Positions 22,986 to 64,000 of a stretch of 64,000 bases of DNA are shown here, one piece after another; position 1 is the stretch's first letter; each line of letters begins with the position of its first letter. The position numbers and the translations under genes were made by a program. A model generated the notes under the pieces. That model saw only the letters and a list, made by a program, of their open reading frames with translations. It ran no database searches and was not told where the DNA came from. Origin of the DNA: Meghimatium bilineatum (Eukaryota; Mollusca; Gastropoda; Stylommatophora; Philomycidae); NCBI GenBank assembly GCA_034231615.1, contig CM067298.1, forward strand, positions 9,352,140 to 9,416,139. The letters are read 5' to 3'.

Positions 22986-23439
22986 ATGTCTACACGATTA
23001 TGAGAGAATGGCAATGAAGGTTGAAAAATTTACAGTCTGTTCTGTATCCTATTTGTATTCCTACACTGTTGTACAATTATGAGGACAGATGTTTCCACTG
23101 CTGTACAAGTATCACGACAGATAGCTGTGGTGTTATAAAATGTCAGTTAATACTTCCAATACTATCCAAATGTGAAATCAGGTGATACCTCCACTGTAGC
23201 AGACATAAAAACTTTATAATAATAACAATAATTGAAGCGTGCCCTGTAGAGGACCATCTTTGAACAAGTACATAGCACAGGTACATATGAAAGATAGGAC
23301 AGCCATTCAACTATTATTGAATTTTGAGGCACCACTGATGCATCCAATCGTATCGCCAGCACAATGTGCATGGTCGGTGTTCAAACCACCTATCTCAACA
23401 AGTTGGATTTGTGAGGCGAGCAAACATTAAATGCTATAA
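22986..23439. other. Sequence downstream of the RNF38/44-like gene
   Basis: Decayed copies of the preceding 32-bp unit near 23,065-23,115; otherwise nothing recognised. Confidence 0.45.
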
Positions 23440-23809
23440 CTCTGACAAATCGTTGTAGATAATACCCCCACTTTCACTTCCTGTAAAAGATATCAGACAT
23501 GAGATGACAAATATTGAAATCATGGTTCACTGAATACAATATAACTAGCAATAATGAAACATTACCACATAATACTCTAAGAACAGCTTCAAATGAATCT
23601 ATACAGATGTAATGTCTTAGTTGCTATGTTTCAATCCCTTACAGTGTTCAGTTCCCTTTTTTAAAAAGCACTTTTAATACTTTGTAATTGATCGTAAATG
23701 TGGTTTACAGAAGCTGACATCTAGTACCTCTGACTAATACACAGTTTATAATTCATTTCCTCTAAGAAAAGCTTGTCACATTTTGTACGATATTTCTAGC
23801 ATCCAGTCG
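23440..23809 (-). other. Candidate 3' UTR of the RNF38/44-like gene
   Basis: The 370 bp after the stop codon hold no recognisable repeat and are AT-rich, as expected of a 3' UTR. I see no canonical AATAAA on the minus strand. An ATTAAA variant lies near 23,670. The end point is a guess. Confidence 0.3.
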
Positions 23810-55075
<31,266 letters not shown>

Positions 55076-55214
55076 CTAATGGAACAAAGTTTCAAAAAAT
55101 AGAGCATATAGGTACTTCATCAACCTGATATGTTTTGCAAAAAAAATTTTTTTTTTTGCCATTCTACATTTTAACACTAATCCTCCCTGCAAACATGGAG
55201 AGACGGAAACAGGC

Positions 55215-55435
55215 TTTCGAATACATGTGTTATATGCGAATTTTGAATATATGTGTTATAGGCGAATTATGAATACATGCGTTATATGCGAATTTTGAAT
55301 ACATGTGTTATAAGCGAATTTTGAATACATGTGTTATAAGCGAATTTTAAATACATGCGTTATATGCAAATTTTTAATACATGAGTTATGGGCGAATTAT
55401 GATATACATGTGTTATAGGCGAATTTTGCGCAACT
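55215..55435. repeat. 26-bp minisatellite, about 8 variable copies
   Basis: Unit gaattttgaatacatgtgtt ataggc. Lies about 140 bp upstream of the exon acceptor at 55,076. Confidence 0.95.
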
Positions 55436-55479
55436 CCTATAAAGATATACATGGAAATCTATGACATCCGCCCTATGTG

Positions 55480-55690
55480 TCGTCTTTGTTGATATATCAG
55501 CTTAGCTGATATATGTGCCTTTTATACCCGACGCATCCGAATTCAACATGGCTTCTTGGTCCCTTTGACCCTATATGGTATGGGAAAGTCAACTCCACCC
55601 CATAGCCTCCTTAGTCCGCCTCCTAAGACATGGATGGAAGGTAAACTGTATTGCTATTCTTTACTCCCCTATCAGACCCTGGAAACAGGC
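55480..55690 (-). mobile_element. SINE family B, tail missing
   Basis: tgatatatgtgccttttata cccgacgcatccgaattcaa catggcttcttgg ... ctccttagtccgcctcctaa gacatggatggaaggtaaac. Confidence 0.8.
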
Positions 55691-56489
55691 GAAGAAACTA
55701 TGATCGGATGAGATCTGTATTCAGGAAGACGGAATGCGTTTCATCGTGATTTACTGCATGGCTGACATATCTACCATATCCGGCTTCAAACATCCATCTC
55801 CATGATGACACGTGTTAGTCATTTCCACCGTCTACGATGTGGGTTATCCAACTCCACATCGCACTAATCTAAATCTCCTCTACGTTTAGTTGTCTTTTTC
55901 TAATCATCGCTCTAACTTCAGGTCCCGACTAAACCACACATTTGAGGTCTTAATGAGTGAACGCATGATCTTTCAACGTATCCCTGGCAATCAAGTCTCT
56001 AACTGGAGAATCATCATGTAACGTCGCGCAATTTGACTTCTATGATGTTCAATAACTGTCGACAGAAAGTATACACCTATTGTTTCCCCTGCTGACAGCA
56101 ACCATAGCCATCGACAATATAAGAAAACTGGCTAATGGGAAATCAAGCCGTCTTAATAACTCATTTGATTAACCAAGCAGTTCTTGTGTGCATTCCACGT
56201 CATTCACATAGTATGGGAAATTAGATAGCAGATTCAGGGACGTAGATATGATCTCTTCAAGGAACGGGCGGAAGATTTTACCTACACATAAAGCGGGCAT
56301 AGTTACTGAAAGTTATGTTCCCATTTACTAATGGATGAGTGGTGGGGTTTTAACACCTCTCTCCTAGCCTCCCCTATATACGGACCTGAGCTGATCAGCT
56401 ATGTATTGAAGCTCAACTCATCCAAGCAACCAAAATTAAGCCGCCACTCACGAGCTTAAGAAGAGAACAGGACATTCTTAGACTGAGCC
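55691..56489. other. No gene recognised; SINE B-like and foldback traces
   Basis: 55,700-55,930 looks like a very decayed family B copy in reverse. 56,115-56,175 (acaatataagaaaactggct, cgtcttaataactcatttga) matches half of the foldback element at 61.4 kb. Confidence 0.45.
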
Positions 56490-56750
56490 ACGTGACTTAA
56501 AGAATATGTATAGGAGATTGGCTTCGCATATGAGTGGTCCTGTGTTCATTTCCCAGTTGAGGCGGAAATGTTTTTCAGATCGCAACGGCTCCCGGGTCGA
56601 CCCAGCCTTAAATGGGTACCGGATTAATCCGGGAAGTAAAGACTGCGTGGGAGAGGAGATGGCTGCCGCCCTCATTTGCATAGCCTCTGAAATGTGAGAT
56701 CGCTAAAATCTCACACCCCTACGGCATTAATAAATGCTATGGGTTACTTT
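56490..56750 (+). mobile_element. tRNA-derived SINE
   Basis: ttggcttcgcatatgagtgg tcctgtgttcatttcccagt carries the B-box-like part. Body: accggattaatccgggaagt, acacccctacggcattaata. Second copy at 62,785-63,050. Confidence 0.8.
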
Positions 56751-57403
56751 ACTTACATAGAGGATTCGGAATTGGCGACACCGATATGTGCAACCTGTAG
56801 AAAACAATATATTTTACACAACTCTCCACTGCACCATACCATACACACACACAAACTATGGCAATAAAGCCATGATGGCAACCTGAAACGGCTCTGTCTG
56901 ATGGACAAGCTCTATGGGCCTGTCACGGATCTGGAGACCACAGGAGAACAATAGGAAGAAATCAAATAACCTCACTTGAGAAGAATGATTTCCATGCGTC
57001 CTCGGAACTGTAAACTGAGAGACACTGTTTTCAACTACAGATGACCTTTAGTCCTGTCTGCATCTGGTCATCATTGGCTAAAGGTCAATTCAAACAGGAA
57101 TGTCAGAGCTGTCTACAGGACGATGAGAAAAGATTAAAAGGAACTGCCAACAGTTGCATATGGCCTTAAAATATAAAAGCATAGCACAGGTGACAAATGA
57201 GGGGACAAGAAATTTCATTACCTTAGCGACAGGTGAAGAAGCTGCCATCCTCAACTTGAGATGTCACAGTGCACCCTGCATTGTGACAACTCAGAATTGG
57301 CAGATCAGGAGTGCAAGTTTAATTCCCAGATAGAAGTAATCTTCGCCCAGACCGTCAAGTTTAGAAATATGTATTTCGGGAACATCATTTTTCATCGCAT
57401 ATG
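56751..57403. other. No recognised feature
   Basis: Unique-looking sequence. This may be 5' intron or upstream region of the RNF38/44-like gene. Confidence 0.4.
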
Positions 57404-58575
57404 GTAATTGTTGTTATAGCTGTACAGACGCAATATTCCTACTGAGACAACTGAATGAAAAAGCAATCGAATACAATCAAGATTTAAACACATTATTTGT
57501 AGACCAGGAAAAGGCATTCGACAGAGTAGATAGAAACATTTTATGAGAAACCGTATAAATTTATAACATCGGAGGACAGTTGTTAGATAATATAAAAGCG
57601 ACATATCAAAAATGTCAATGCTCAGTAATAACAACAGATGGAATGACTGAACCTTTCGAAACAAGATCTGGAGTAAGACAAGGCTGCATGTTTTCACCTC
57701 TACTGTCATACATGGACAGAATCTCACATCAACAAAGAGAAAAACATTGTACATAAACCTGATGAAGAACGTAATAATGAAATCAACGAACTACTATTTG
57801 CCGATGATCAAGTCTAATATACAAAGATGATGAAAATTTGTAAAACCACATCAATGCATTGCTATTAGCATGTGAAAAGTACAACATGAAGATTAACGTT
57901 AAAAACAGAAGTTATGAAATTATCAAATCTGCAACACCAATGAATATAACAATAGATACCACAGTGAAACAAACCAAATAATTACGTAGCATTTTTTCCG
58001 AAAATGGAAGACTAGACAAAGAAATCTCGTAGAAACAGGGTGCTTGAAAGCAAACACGGTGACCTACCAACTTTCACCATTACTTCTTCACTCAGAGATC
58101 AAGATGGAAATCAAAAAACATATATACAATTTTTATACCAACACTCTGCTACCAATGTCAAACATGGTCTTTAACAGCCTCGCAGCAGAGGAAAATCGTT
58201 ATATGTGAAATGAAGTGTCTGAGAAAAGCTGAGATCGTTACTAAACTAGATACAATAAGAAACGAAGAAATTAGGAAAAGAGTTGGTATAATATCACGTA
58301 TCGAACATATTGAGAGACAGCAAGTAAAATGGTTCGGTCACCTTATGAGAATGAACCCAAACCACATACCAATAGGAGCATATAACAAAACAATATCACG
58401 GTAACGCCAAAGGTAGACCAAGAAAACGGTGGATAGATAGCAACAAAAGTCTTGAACAAACATGGACTAAATGTAACCACGGCGACACATCTGGCATTGG
58501 AACCACATCTTAAGCTCCCACCCCTACGCTTAACGGCAAGTGTGAATAAGAGCAACCATCATTCACCTGGGGATA
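57404..58575 (+). mobile_element. RTE-like LINE relic with readable RT core
   Basis: RT motifs in order: QDLNTLFVDQEKAFDRVDRN (first catalytic Asp motif), RSGVRQGCMFSPLLS, LLFADDQV (FADD catalytic pair kept), NIYTIFIPTL, then AEIVTKLDTIRNEEIRKRVG and HIERQQVKWFGHLMRMNPNH, and the family 3' UTR. Several frameshifts and stops, so dead. The closest relative here is 7,225-7,655. Confidence 0.88.
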
Positions 58576-58589
58576 GACAATAGACAATG

Positions 58590-58850
58590 GTTATTGTTTT
58601 CTATACTACGCTCATCTTCGCTTGATGATGGAGGAACATCACCATCATTTCATCGCTCCATGTAGTATAGATTATATAGACCAGCATCATATTTCATACA
58701 CATTTCATAGATCGGCACAACCTTTCGTATAGATTATATTGGGCCAGGACCACCTTTAGTATAGATTATATAGAACGGAACCACAGCTGGTGCCCCTTTC
58801 TTATGGATTATATCAGCTGGCACCCCATTTGTATATATTATATTGCCTTA
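58590..58850. repeat. Degenerate repeat, about 40-bp unit
   Basis: tagtatagattatatagaac and ca(t/g)c(c/a)tttcgtatag motifs recur five or six times. Confidence 0.6.
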
Positions 58851-59088
58851 CATGCCTTTACAAACTAAACTCGTGTATTTCAAAAAGGAAGCAAGTGTTA
58901 CAGTCAATCTCATGTCAGGAGATCATCCATGGGGCTATAGTTACACCCTCCCCACCCCCAGCAATGTCGTGTCTACGGCTCGACTACGTGTGTGTAGTTC
59001 GTCCATCACAGGTGATAATGACCATTTTTTATATTCACTTTTGAAAATTCAGTTATAATTATGTTCATACGTAATAGTTCATAGATGG

Positions 59089-59346
59089 CTAATAAGCCCT
59101 AGTCAAGCTGTAAATGTTCTTGGACAGTTCGGGCATGAAATGACGACTGTATGCTGATTTTTGGTCCATCCGTGACTTTCTAGCTACTCTCCGCTGTTGG
59201 GCTGCAGCAGTTCTCTTTTCATAAGATGATGCGATCTTTTCGACTACAGTATAACTTAGGATAAGACCGATATGAAAAAAGGCGTTGAAAAGGATGTAGA
59301 GTATTGACTTCATTGCGCTCGGGTTACCCACATGTACTCCGCCCAT
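59089..59346 (-). other. Unplaced 85-codon ORF
   Basis: Not recognised. An internal ATG gives MKSILYILFNAFFHIGLILS, one hydrophobic segment, followed by a basic helix-like stretch (SSYEKRTAAAQQRRVARKSR) and SRHFMPELSKNIYSLTRAY. The surrounding DNA is not an identified repeat. Composition is more protein-like than other short frames here, but there is no splice, homology or codon evidence. Could be a small membrane protein, an exon or chance. Confidence 0.2.
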
Positions 59347-59464
59347 CCCAACGAAGCTGCACGCCGCCTGTCGAGAGTACCTCTCATATAACGTAACTCC
59401 GTAACTTGAAGCGATAAATCCCCCTAATCCCCATGGATGTCTGAGAAAAACTTTCTAAACAAGA

Positions 59465-59540
59465 CCTCGCGAGCGGGACTCAAACCCACGATCGAACACA
59501 AAGCAAACGGTTTTAACCACTACGCCAGACAGAGAGAGAA
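59465..59540 (-). mobile_element. tRNA-like SINE head (reverse)
   Basis: The minus strand reads GGCGTAGTGGTTAAAACC (A-box-like) and GTGGGTTTGAGTCCCGCTCG (B-box-like) with plausible spacing, but the acceptor stem does not pair, so SINE rather than tRNA gene. Confidence 0.55.
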
Positions 59541-59674
59541 TCAAGTCGACATGCACGTCCAAAACAAGGAAGTCTGCCTTGTTTTACTATTAAAGTAGTG
59601 ATTCCTGTCAACCTTATAGATTATCTACTTCTGACGTACGCATTTCCTATAGAGAGAAATCAAACGTGAAAAGA

Positions 59675-59756
59675 CAAACGTCACCTACCACGCATGTTTT
59701 AGTAGGCGACTAAGAGGGATTTGGGGGTGGGAAGTTGTCATATCCCATAAAGGTGT
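59675..59756 (+). mobile_element. SINE family B head fragment
   Basis: cctaccacgcatgttttagt aggcgactaagagggatttg ggggtgggaag. Confidence 0.6.
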
Positions 59757-60400
59757 TCATCATCATCAAGTGCCGTCTCCGCAACGAAGGTTGGCTGCAA
59801 CGTATCTCCAACATCTCCTGTCTCTTGTCTTGGTGGTGCACTCTGCTAGACTGTAACCTGTCCATCGTGTAATGTTACTCTCCCACTTGTATCTCTGCCT
59901 ACCTCTTGCTCGCTTCCCTTTTTGACTTTACCCTCAAGTAAGGTCTTCAATAGGGTGTCATGTCTTTTCATGTGTCCAAAGTATTTTATTTGCCTGATCT
60001 TTATTTCTCTTAGTAGTTCTTTCTTCATATTAAGTGTCTTTAGCACCTCTTTATTTGTTTTCTTCTCTTTCCATGATGTTCTCCCTATTCTTCTATATAC
60101 CCACATCTCAAAGGCATCAATTTTGTCTTCAAATTGTTTATTTAGTGTCCATGTTTCTGAGCCATACATTAATATGGAATAGATGTAGCATTTTATAATT
60201 CTCATTTTTAACTTTGTAATTTGTTTAGATATTAATAATTTCCTCATGTCATTGAATGTACTTTTAGCCATTCCGATTCTCCTTTTAACTTCTGTTTCAC
60301 ATCTGCCATCATTTGTGATTGTGTCCAAGATATTGATACTGCTTTACTTGTTGTAGTTTCTCTCCCTGTATGTTTATGTTTACCTACTGTTCTTCTGTGT
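59757..60400 (-). mobile_element. RTE-like LINE C-terminus, 160 open codons
   Basis: Reads TEVKRRIGMAKSTFNDMRKL, KMRIIKCYIYSILMYGSETW TLNKQFEDKIDAFEMWVYRR, IRQIKYFGHMKRHDTLLKTL LEGKV. Typical RT thumb/C-terminal text. Intact over 160 codons. Confidence 0.9.
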
Positions 60401-60429
60401 CTTTGCTGATTATCATGGTGTTACAGTGA

Positions 60430-60514
60430 CTCAACTGAAGTGGCTGTATCAGGCAGAAGGGCGAAGACATCGTAGCTAAGCTGAAATCCATGGCACAACT
60501 CATTCCATTCTCCT
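60430..60514 (+). mobile_element. SINE family B core fragment
   Basis: tggctgtatcaggcagaagg gcgaagacatcgtagctaag ctgaaatccatggcacaact. Confidence 0.55.
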
Positions 60515-60645
60515 TTGGACACATTAAAAGACATGACACCTCATTGAAGACCTTACTTGAGGGTAACGTCAAATGGAAGATAGCAAGAGGTAGGCAAAGA
60601 TTGCAACCAACCTTTGTTGCGGAGACGGCACTTGATGATGTTTGC
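60515..60645 (+). mobile_element. RTE-like LINE fragment, inverted relative to 59,757-60,400
   Basis: Reads FGHIKRHDTSLKTLLEGNVK then ARGRQRLQP, the same segment as the minus-strand LINE 0.5 kb to the left. Confidence 0.8.
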
Positions 60646-61216
60646 CAATCTGCTTTAAAATCATCTCCGATATGCTAATTTTGTCTTGAATCCGAGAAAC
60701 AGTTATGGGAGAGAAAAAAAAATCATTTGTAGGATCTAGAAACCATCAAGCTGGCTCGTCACGGTCCACTGACTCCTTTTCTGATATCCAATATATTTTC
60801 AGAATCCAGTCAACAGCGAGCTGTAACAACAGGCATATCCCAGTATCTTCTCGGATGTTTACGTTAAATTGTCCGTTGTCTCAATTCTACATTGAATATC
60901 ATTTTATATTTTATTTCTTATGTTGGTGAACTGCAGAAAGAATATAAATGATCGACCAGATTGCAGATTATTTCATTTTATCTCAATTTTTTTGGTCATA
61001 GCTACAAATCTATCCACTGTATTATTTCCATTCTATGCTTTGTTCTCTACTATTATCCACTATGTTCATATCCGGTCTGTGTAGGATCTAATCTATACTT
61101 TTTTGTTCCTGAAATCTACCTTTTCTTTCTCCTAGCTGTTTCGCTATAGCAGAGATTGGAACTGTTCTGTGGGCATAATTCCGGTTCGACAGACAGGGAT
61201 GGTGTATGACCCTCAG
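60646..61216. other. No recognised feature
   Basis: AT-rich, no supported gene or repeat. Confidence 0.4.
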
Positions 61217-61383
61217 CAATATAAGACCTACTGGCTCAAGCTTTCCTGAGGACTCACTTGAATATTGTCGTGATTTTCATTGGTCACTATTATTATACTT
61301 TGTGAGACAAGCCAATGAAAATCAAAGACATATAAGTCATTTGAAAAGGCTGAATGTCCTATTAGCCAGTAGATCTTATATTG
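61217..61383. mobile_element. Foldback MITE, 167 bp
   Basis: Left caatataagacctactggct pairs with right agccagtagatcttatattg. Inner gtgattttcattgg pairs with ccaatgaaaatca. Nearly the whole element is self-complementary. Confidence 0.8.
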
Positions 61384-61426
61384 GAAAAAGCCTTGATTTA
61401 ACATGACCATTTACAATATGAAACCT

Positions 61427-61571
61427 ACTAGCTAATTTGAAATCCAGCCTTCTTAATGACTCATTTGACTTATCCACGACATTTTCACTATCACACTTTG
61501 TGTGAAAGCCAATGAAATTCAAGGGACTATTCAAATGAATCATTAAGTTGGCTGGATTCCAATTAGCTAGT
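61427..61571. mobile_element. Foldback MITE, second copy/subfamily
   Basis: actagctaatttgaaatcca gcc ... pairs with ggctggattccaattagcta gt; inner tcttaatgactcatttga pairs with tcaaatgaatcattaag. Confidence 0.8.
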
Positions 61572-61656
61572 AATTCGCGCTCATGGATGGGGGTCACATC
61601 TGTAGGAGTTATGGAAGAGCATTTTTTAGCCCTGTAATCAAAAGCATCACCCAGAT

Positions 61657-61741
61657 AAGTTTCTTTTGGCAAGGCACCCCTAGAAATGAAAGCTTTTTTT
61701 GTCGACTTTCATTTCTAGGGGTGCCTTGCCAAAAGAAACTT
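61657..61741. repeat. Perfect 36-bp inverted repeat with 13-nt loop
   Basis: Left arm 61,657-61,692 (aagtttcttttggcaaggca ... gaaatgaaag) and right arm 61,706-61,741 are perfectly complementary; loop ctttttttgtcga. Either an extreme hairpin or a very recent foldback. Confidence 0.97.
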
Positions 61742-62394
61742 TTTTCTACGTCTTTCTCTCGTTCGTTCGGAGCACGAGTAGCATTCGCAACATTACAGAT
61801 TTTACATAGTCATTTTCTTTTTATCGGTCTATAGCGCCATGGTTTACTACTTGCCGGCGATAACTTGAGATATTATATTGTGAGTTCTGGGGCCAATGCA
61901 CATTGTAATTGTAAAGTGTAAAGTAAAAATGGAATATTGTGTCCACACCTGCTCCTATAGCCTCTTGTATTCTCTCCATTGGAAATCACATTTGGGAAGC
62001 AATATTAGCTCCAGTCCAGACCATGGACGTACATGCCAGAGTGTACCAGGTGCACGGGATATGAACAGGTGGCACATGGGATGTGATGAAAAGCAACTAT
62101 GTGCAGGACGTGTTAATTCCCTGTCAGTGTCCAGACTTCAAACTTGTTTCGGGCAAAATTGTTAGAGCCCCCTTAGATGGCCGGGATTTCACAGCTGATT
62201 TCCACACCCATCTGTGACCATGATCCACGGCTGGGTTGCCGTGGAGACCTGACAGGAAAGAGTGCTTGGCAGGAGAGATAAATCTAATGACTCCATTAAT
62301 GAATGTTACGAAAAGGTAGGGAAAAACCCCAAACCCCTAGCTTGAACCCCACTGAGTAGGAGACTTCTCACAACATTACATATCACTGACAGTT
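61742..62394. other. No recognised feature
   Basis: No gene or repeat supported. Confidence 0.4.
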
Positions 62395-62520
62395 ATGTGT
62401 CATGCCAAAAGGCGCAGAAATCGCAGCAATGTTGTAAACTATGACACAACGCATTCCGTTCTCCGGACTACATCCTGCTAATCTGCATGAGTTTGAGAAC
62501 GAACGCAGAAGAAGTCTTTC
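62395..62520 (+). mobile_element. SINE family B, 5' part missing
   Basis: gtcatgccaaaaggcgcaga, atgacacaacgcattccgtt ctccggactacatcctgcta, gagtttgagaacgaacgcag aagaag. Well preserved tail. Confidence 0.85.
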
Positions 62521-62784
62521 GGAGGTGCAACAAAAAAGTCTTCCTGTACACGTCGCGGCGACATCTTTGGCAAAGCGGCCTTTATTTCCACAGCCAAAAA
62601 GCCTCCCTGCACTACTTAACAGGAAAATGCAGTAACGAATTTTTTTTAATTTTAAACTTTTCACTTCTGAAGGCTCGCAAGATACAATCCAAATAACGGA
62701 GTGTGTGTGTGTGTGTGTAGCATCATGGTTCAAAATACGGCTGCTATAATTTCGGCTTTCCATCCCACACTTTCTACACAGGTC
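62521..62784. repeat. Short (GT)n in unannotated sequence
   Basis: gtgtgtgtgtgtgtgtgt at 62,701-62,718. The rest is unrecognised. Confidence 0.7.
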
Positions 62785-63050
62785 AAGGGGGCCGCATAGC
62801 ATAGTGATTAGCGCACTTTCTTTGCATATGAGTGGTCCTGTGTTCATTCTCCAGTTGATCCGGAAATTTTCACACCGCAACAGCTCAGGGGTCGGCCTTT
62901 ATTGGGCACCGGATTAATCCGGAAAATAAATGCAATGAGGGATGAGGGAGAGGAGTACCGTGCCTCATATAGCAGGGTCACTGAAAAGTGAGATTGCTAA
63001 CAACTCACACCCCTACGGCATTAATAAAAGGATGAACTTTGCTTTTACTT
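62785..63050 (+). mobile_element. tRNA-derived SINE
   Basis: gccgcatagcatagtgatta gcgcac (A-box-like) and gtggtcctgtgttcattctc (B-box-like), then accggattaatccggaaaat and acacccctacggcattaata. Matches 56,490-56,750 along its length. Confidence 0.85.
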
Positions 63051-63084
63051 GAGTCAATATACTGCCTGTGTTGCCGGGACCCAC

Positions 63085-63320
63085 AAGGGGAGACGAGAAT
63101 AGTTCGCCGTAAGAGGCGAATAAGGAGGTTATGATTTGGAGTTGGCTGTCCCATCCCATCTAGGGTTAAAGGAACTATGCTGATGTGTTATACCGAAAGG
63201 CTAAAATATCGCCTTTCTCAGTTTAAAATAAAAGCTACGCTGTAAACCATGACATTTCATTTCGTTCTCCGGACTACATCCTCATAATCTGCAGACGTTT
63301 CGGAACGAACGCAGAATTAT
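63085..63320 (+). mobile_element. SINE family B copy
   Basis: gtaagaggcgaataaggagg ttatgatttggagttggctg tcccatcccat, ctgtaaaccatgacatttca, ttctccggactacatcctca, ggaacgaacgcagaa. Confidence 0.82.
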
Positions 63321-63384
63321 CAATATATACGGAAACAGGTATAGGATATATTTGTTACCAGCACCATAAACACATACTAGAAAC

Positions 63385-63445
63385 GAGACAAGGCGATAGA
63401 CGACATTTCGACTAAAAACCCTTCATCAGGACGAGACAATACACA
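63385..63445 (-). other. Penelope-terminus-like motif with hammerhead-type core
   Basis: Minus strand reads GTCCTGATGAAGGGTTTTTA then GTCGAAATGTCGTC. CTGATGA followed by a short stem and GAAA is the conserved core of hammerhead ribozymes, which are known from Penelope-like elements. Helix pairing is not fully convincing. Confidence 0.35.
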
Positions 63446-64000
63446 TAAAGGGTCACTTTGATACATGCTGTTTCCTTCGCAAACCCACTCCCACCGTTAA
63501 TTAATGTTATTTCTTCTTTCATGCTTGGTAGGTGGCAGTTAACTATTCCCGACTCCCCCTTCGGGCCCCATTACTTCACATGCGGGTCAACATAGAAACG
63601 GCTGGTTTCTCACAACATAAAACTGCAGCTGGCATTCACCTTTACTCACACACCAAGGGTCAGAGAAGGGGCAGACGGGTATATCTAATCAGGTACTATT
63701 TCTTCGAAAAGTACAGCAACCACTGTTCCCACGGTAACCGGAATGTTCTCCACTCAAACTTCGTCTATGTCAGCTCTTCGCTCCATGCCCGGAGCATCTC
63801 ACCCCGTCTCCTTTGTGTTTGTGAACTTGCGTGTTTGTGTGCTAGGGTAACAAGAGAAACAGGTCAATGGAAACGTTGGTACACTTCCAAACTACTCTGC
63901 CAGTTACAATTAAAATGCCCTGGTCGGACGTAAAATGCCTGAGACAACCCCTATTGTCATGTGGGCACAGCGGGGCATGGAGCAGACACACAAGAAAAGG
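63446..64000. other. No recognised feature
   Basis: GC content is higher than in most of the window. A 133-codon plus-strand frame (63,532-63,933) has no recognisable domain. Nothing supports a promoter or exon here. Confidence 0.4.

Noticed and set aside
61583-61834. 83-codon plus-strand frame over the hairpin
   Set aside because: It runs through both hairpin arms, so the peptide is a by-product of the inverted repeat.
62785-62865. A tRNA gene (A-box and B-box-like sequences)
   Set aside because: No pairing acceptor stem, and a long non-tRNA body is shared with 56,490-56,750, so it is a tRNA-derived SINE. The same holds for 1,311, 26,370, 44,730 and 59,465.

Overview
The window is animal genomic DNA and is mostly non-coding. 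The evidence is a spliced gene with GT/AG introns of up to 17.5 kb, many non-LTR retrotransposon (LINE) relics, SINE families, foldback/MITE elements, a Penelope-type GIY-YIG fragment, and unusually many minisatellites. I see no bacterial-type operons, rRNA genes, CRISPR arrays or functional tRNA genes. The mix of retroelements fits an invertebrate, perhaps a lophotrochozoan such as a mollusc. That assignment is inference and weak.

The one confidently recognised protein-coding gene is on the minus strand: an RNF38/RNF44-type RING-H2 E3 ubiquitin ligase. Eight coding exons run from 55,075 down to the stop codon at 23,810. All seven introns have consensus donors and acceptors, and the phases agree at every junction. 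The exons total 1,434 nt, or 477 residues plus stop. The order is a basic Ser/Pro/Arg-rich segment, a low-complexity His/Pro/Gln-rich middle, the conserved [16 protein letters not shown] block, and a RING-H2 domain split across the last two exons. The translation start is upstream of 55,075 and was not found.

Layout. 1-23.4 kb is intergenic: LINE and Penelope relics, SINEs, a pogo-like MITE family and about a dozen minisatellites. 23.4-55.1 kb is the RNF38/44-like gene, with introns loaded with repeats, including a 2.4 kb array of 45-bp units. 55.1-64 kb lies upstream of the first recognised exon: an older LINE with a readable reverse transcriptase, foldback elements, a perfect 36-bp hairpin, tRNA-derived SINEs and one unplaced small ORF.

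The most interesting pattern is that several minisatellites are tandem amplifications of pieces of the transposable elements around them: the core of a SINE (exactly 12 units of 57 bp), a LINE reverse-transcriptase motif, a MITE end, a SINE tail and possibly a LINE C-terminus. Several arrays and SINEs also lie within 15-50 nt of splice sites of the RNF38/44-like gene. Most long open frames here are products of arrays whose unit length is a multiple of three and should not be read as genes.
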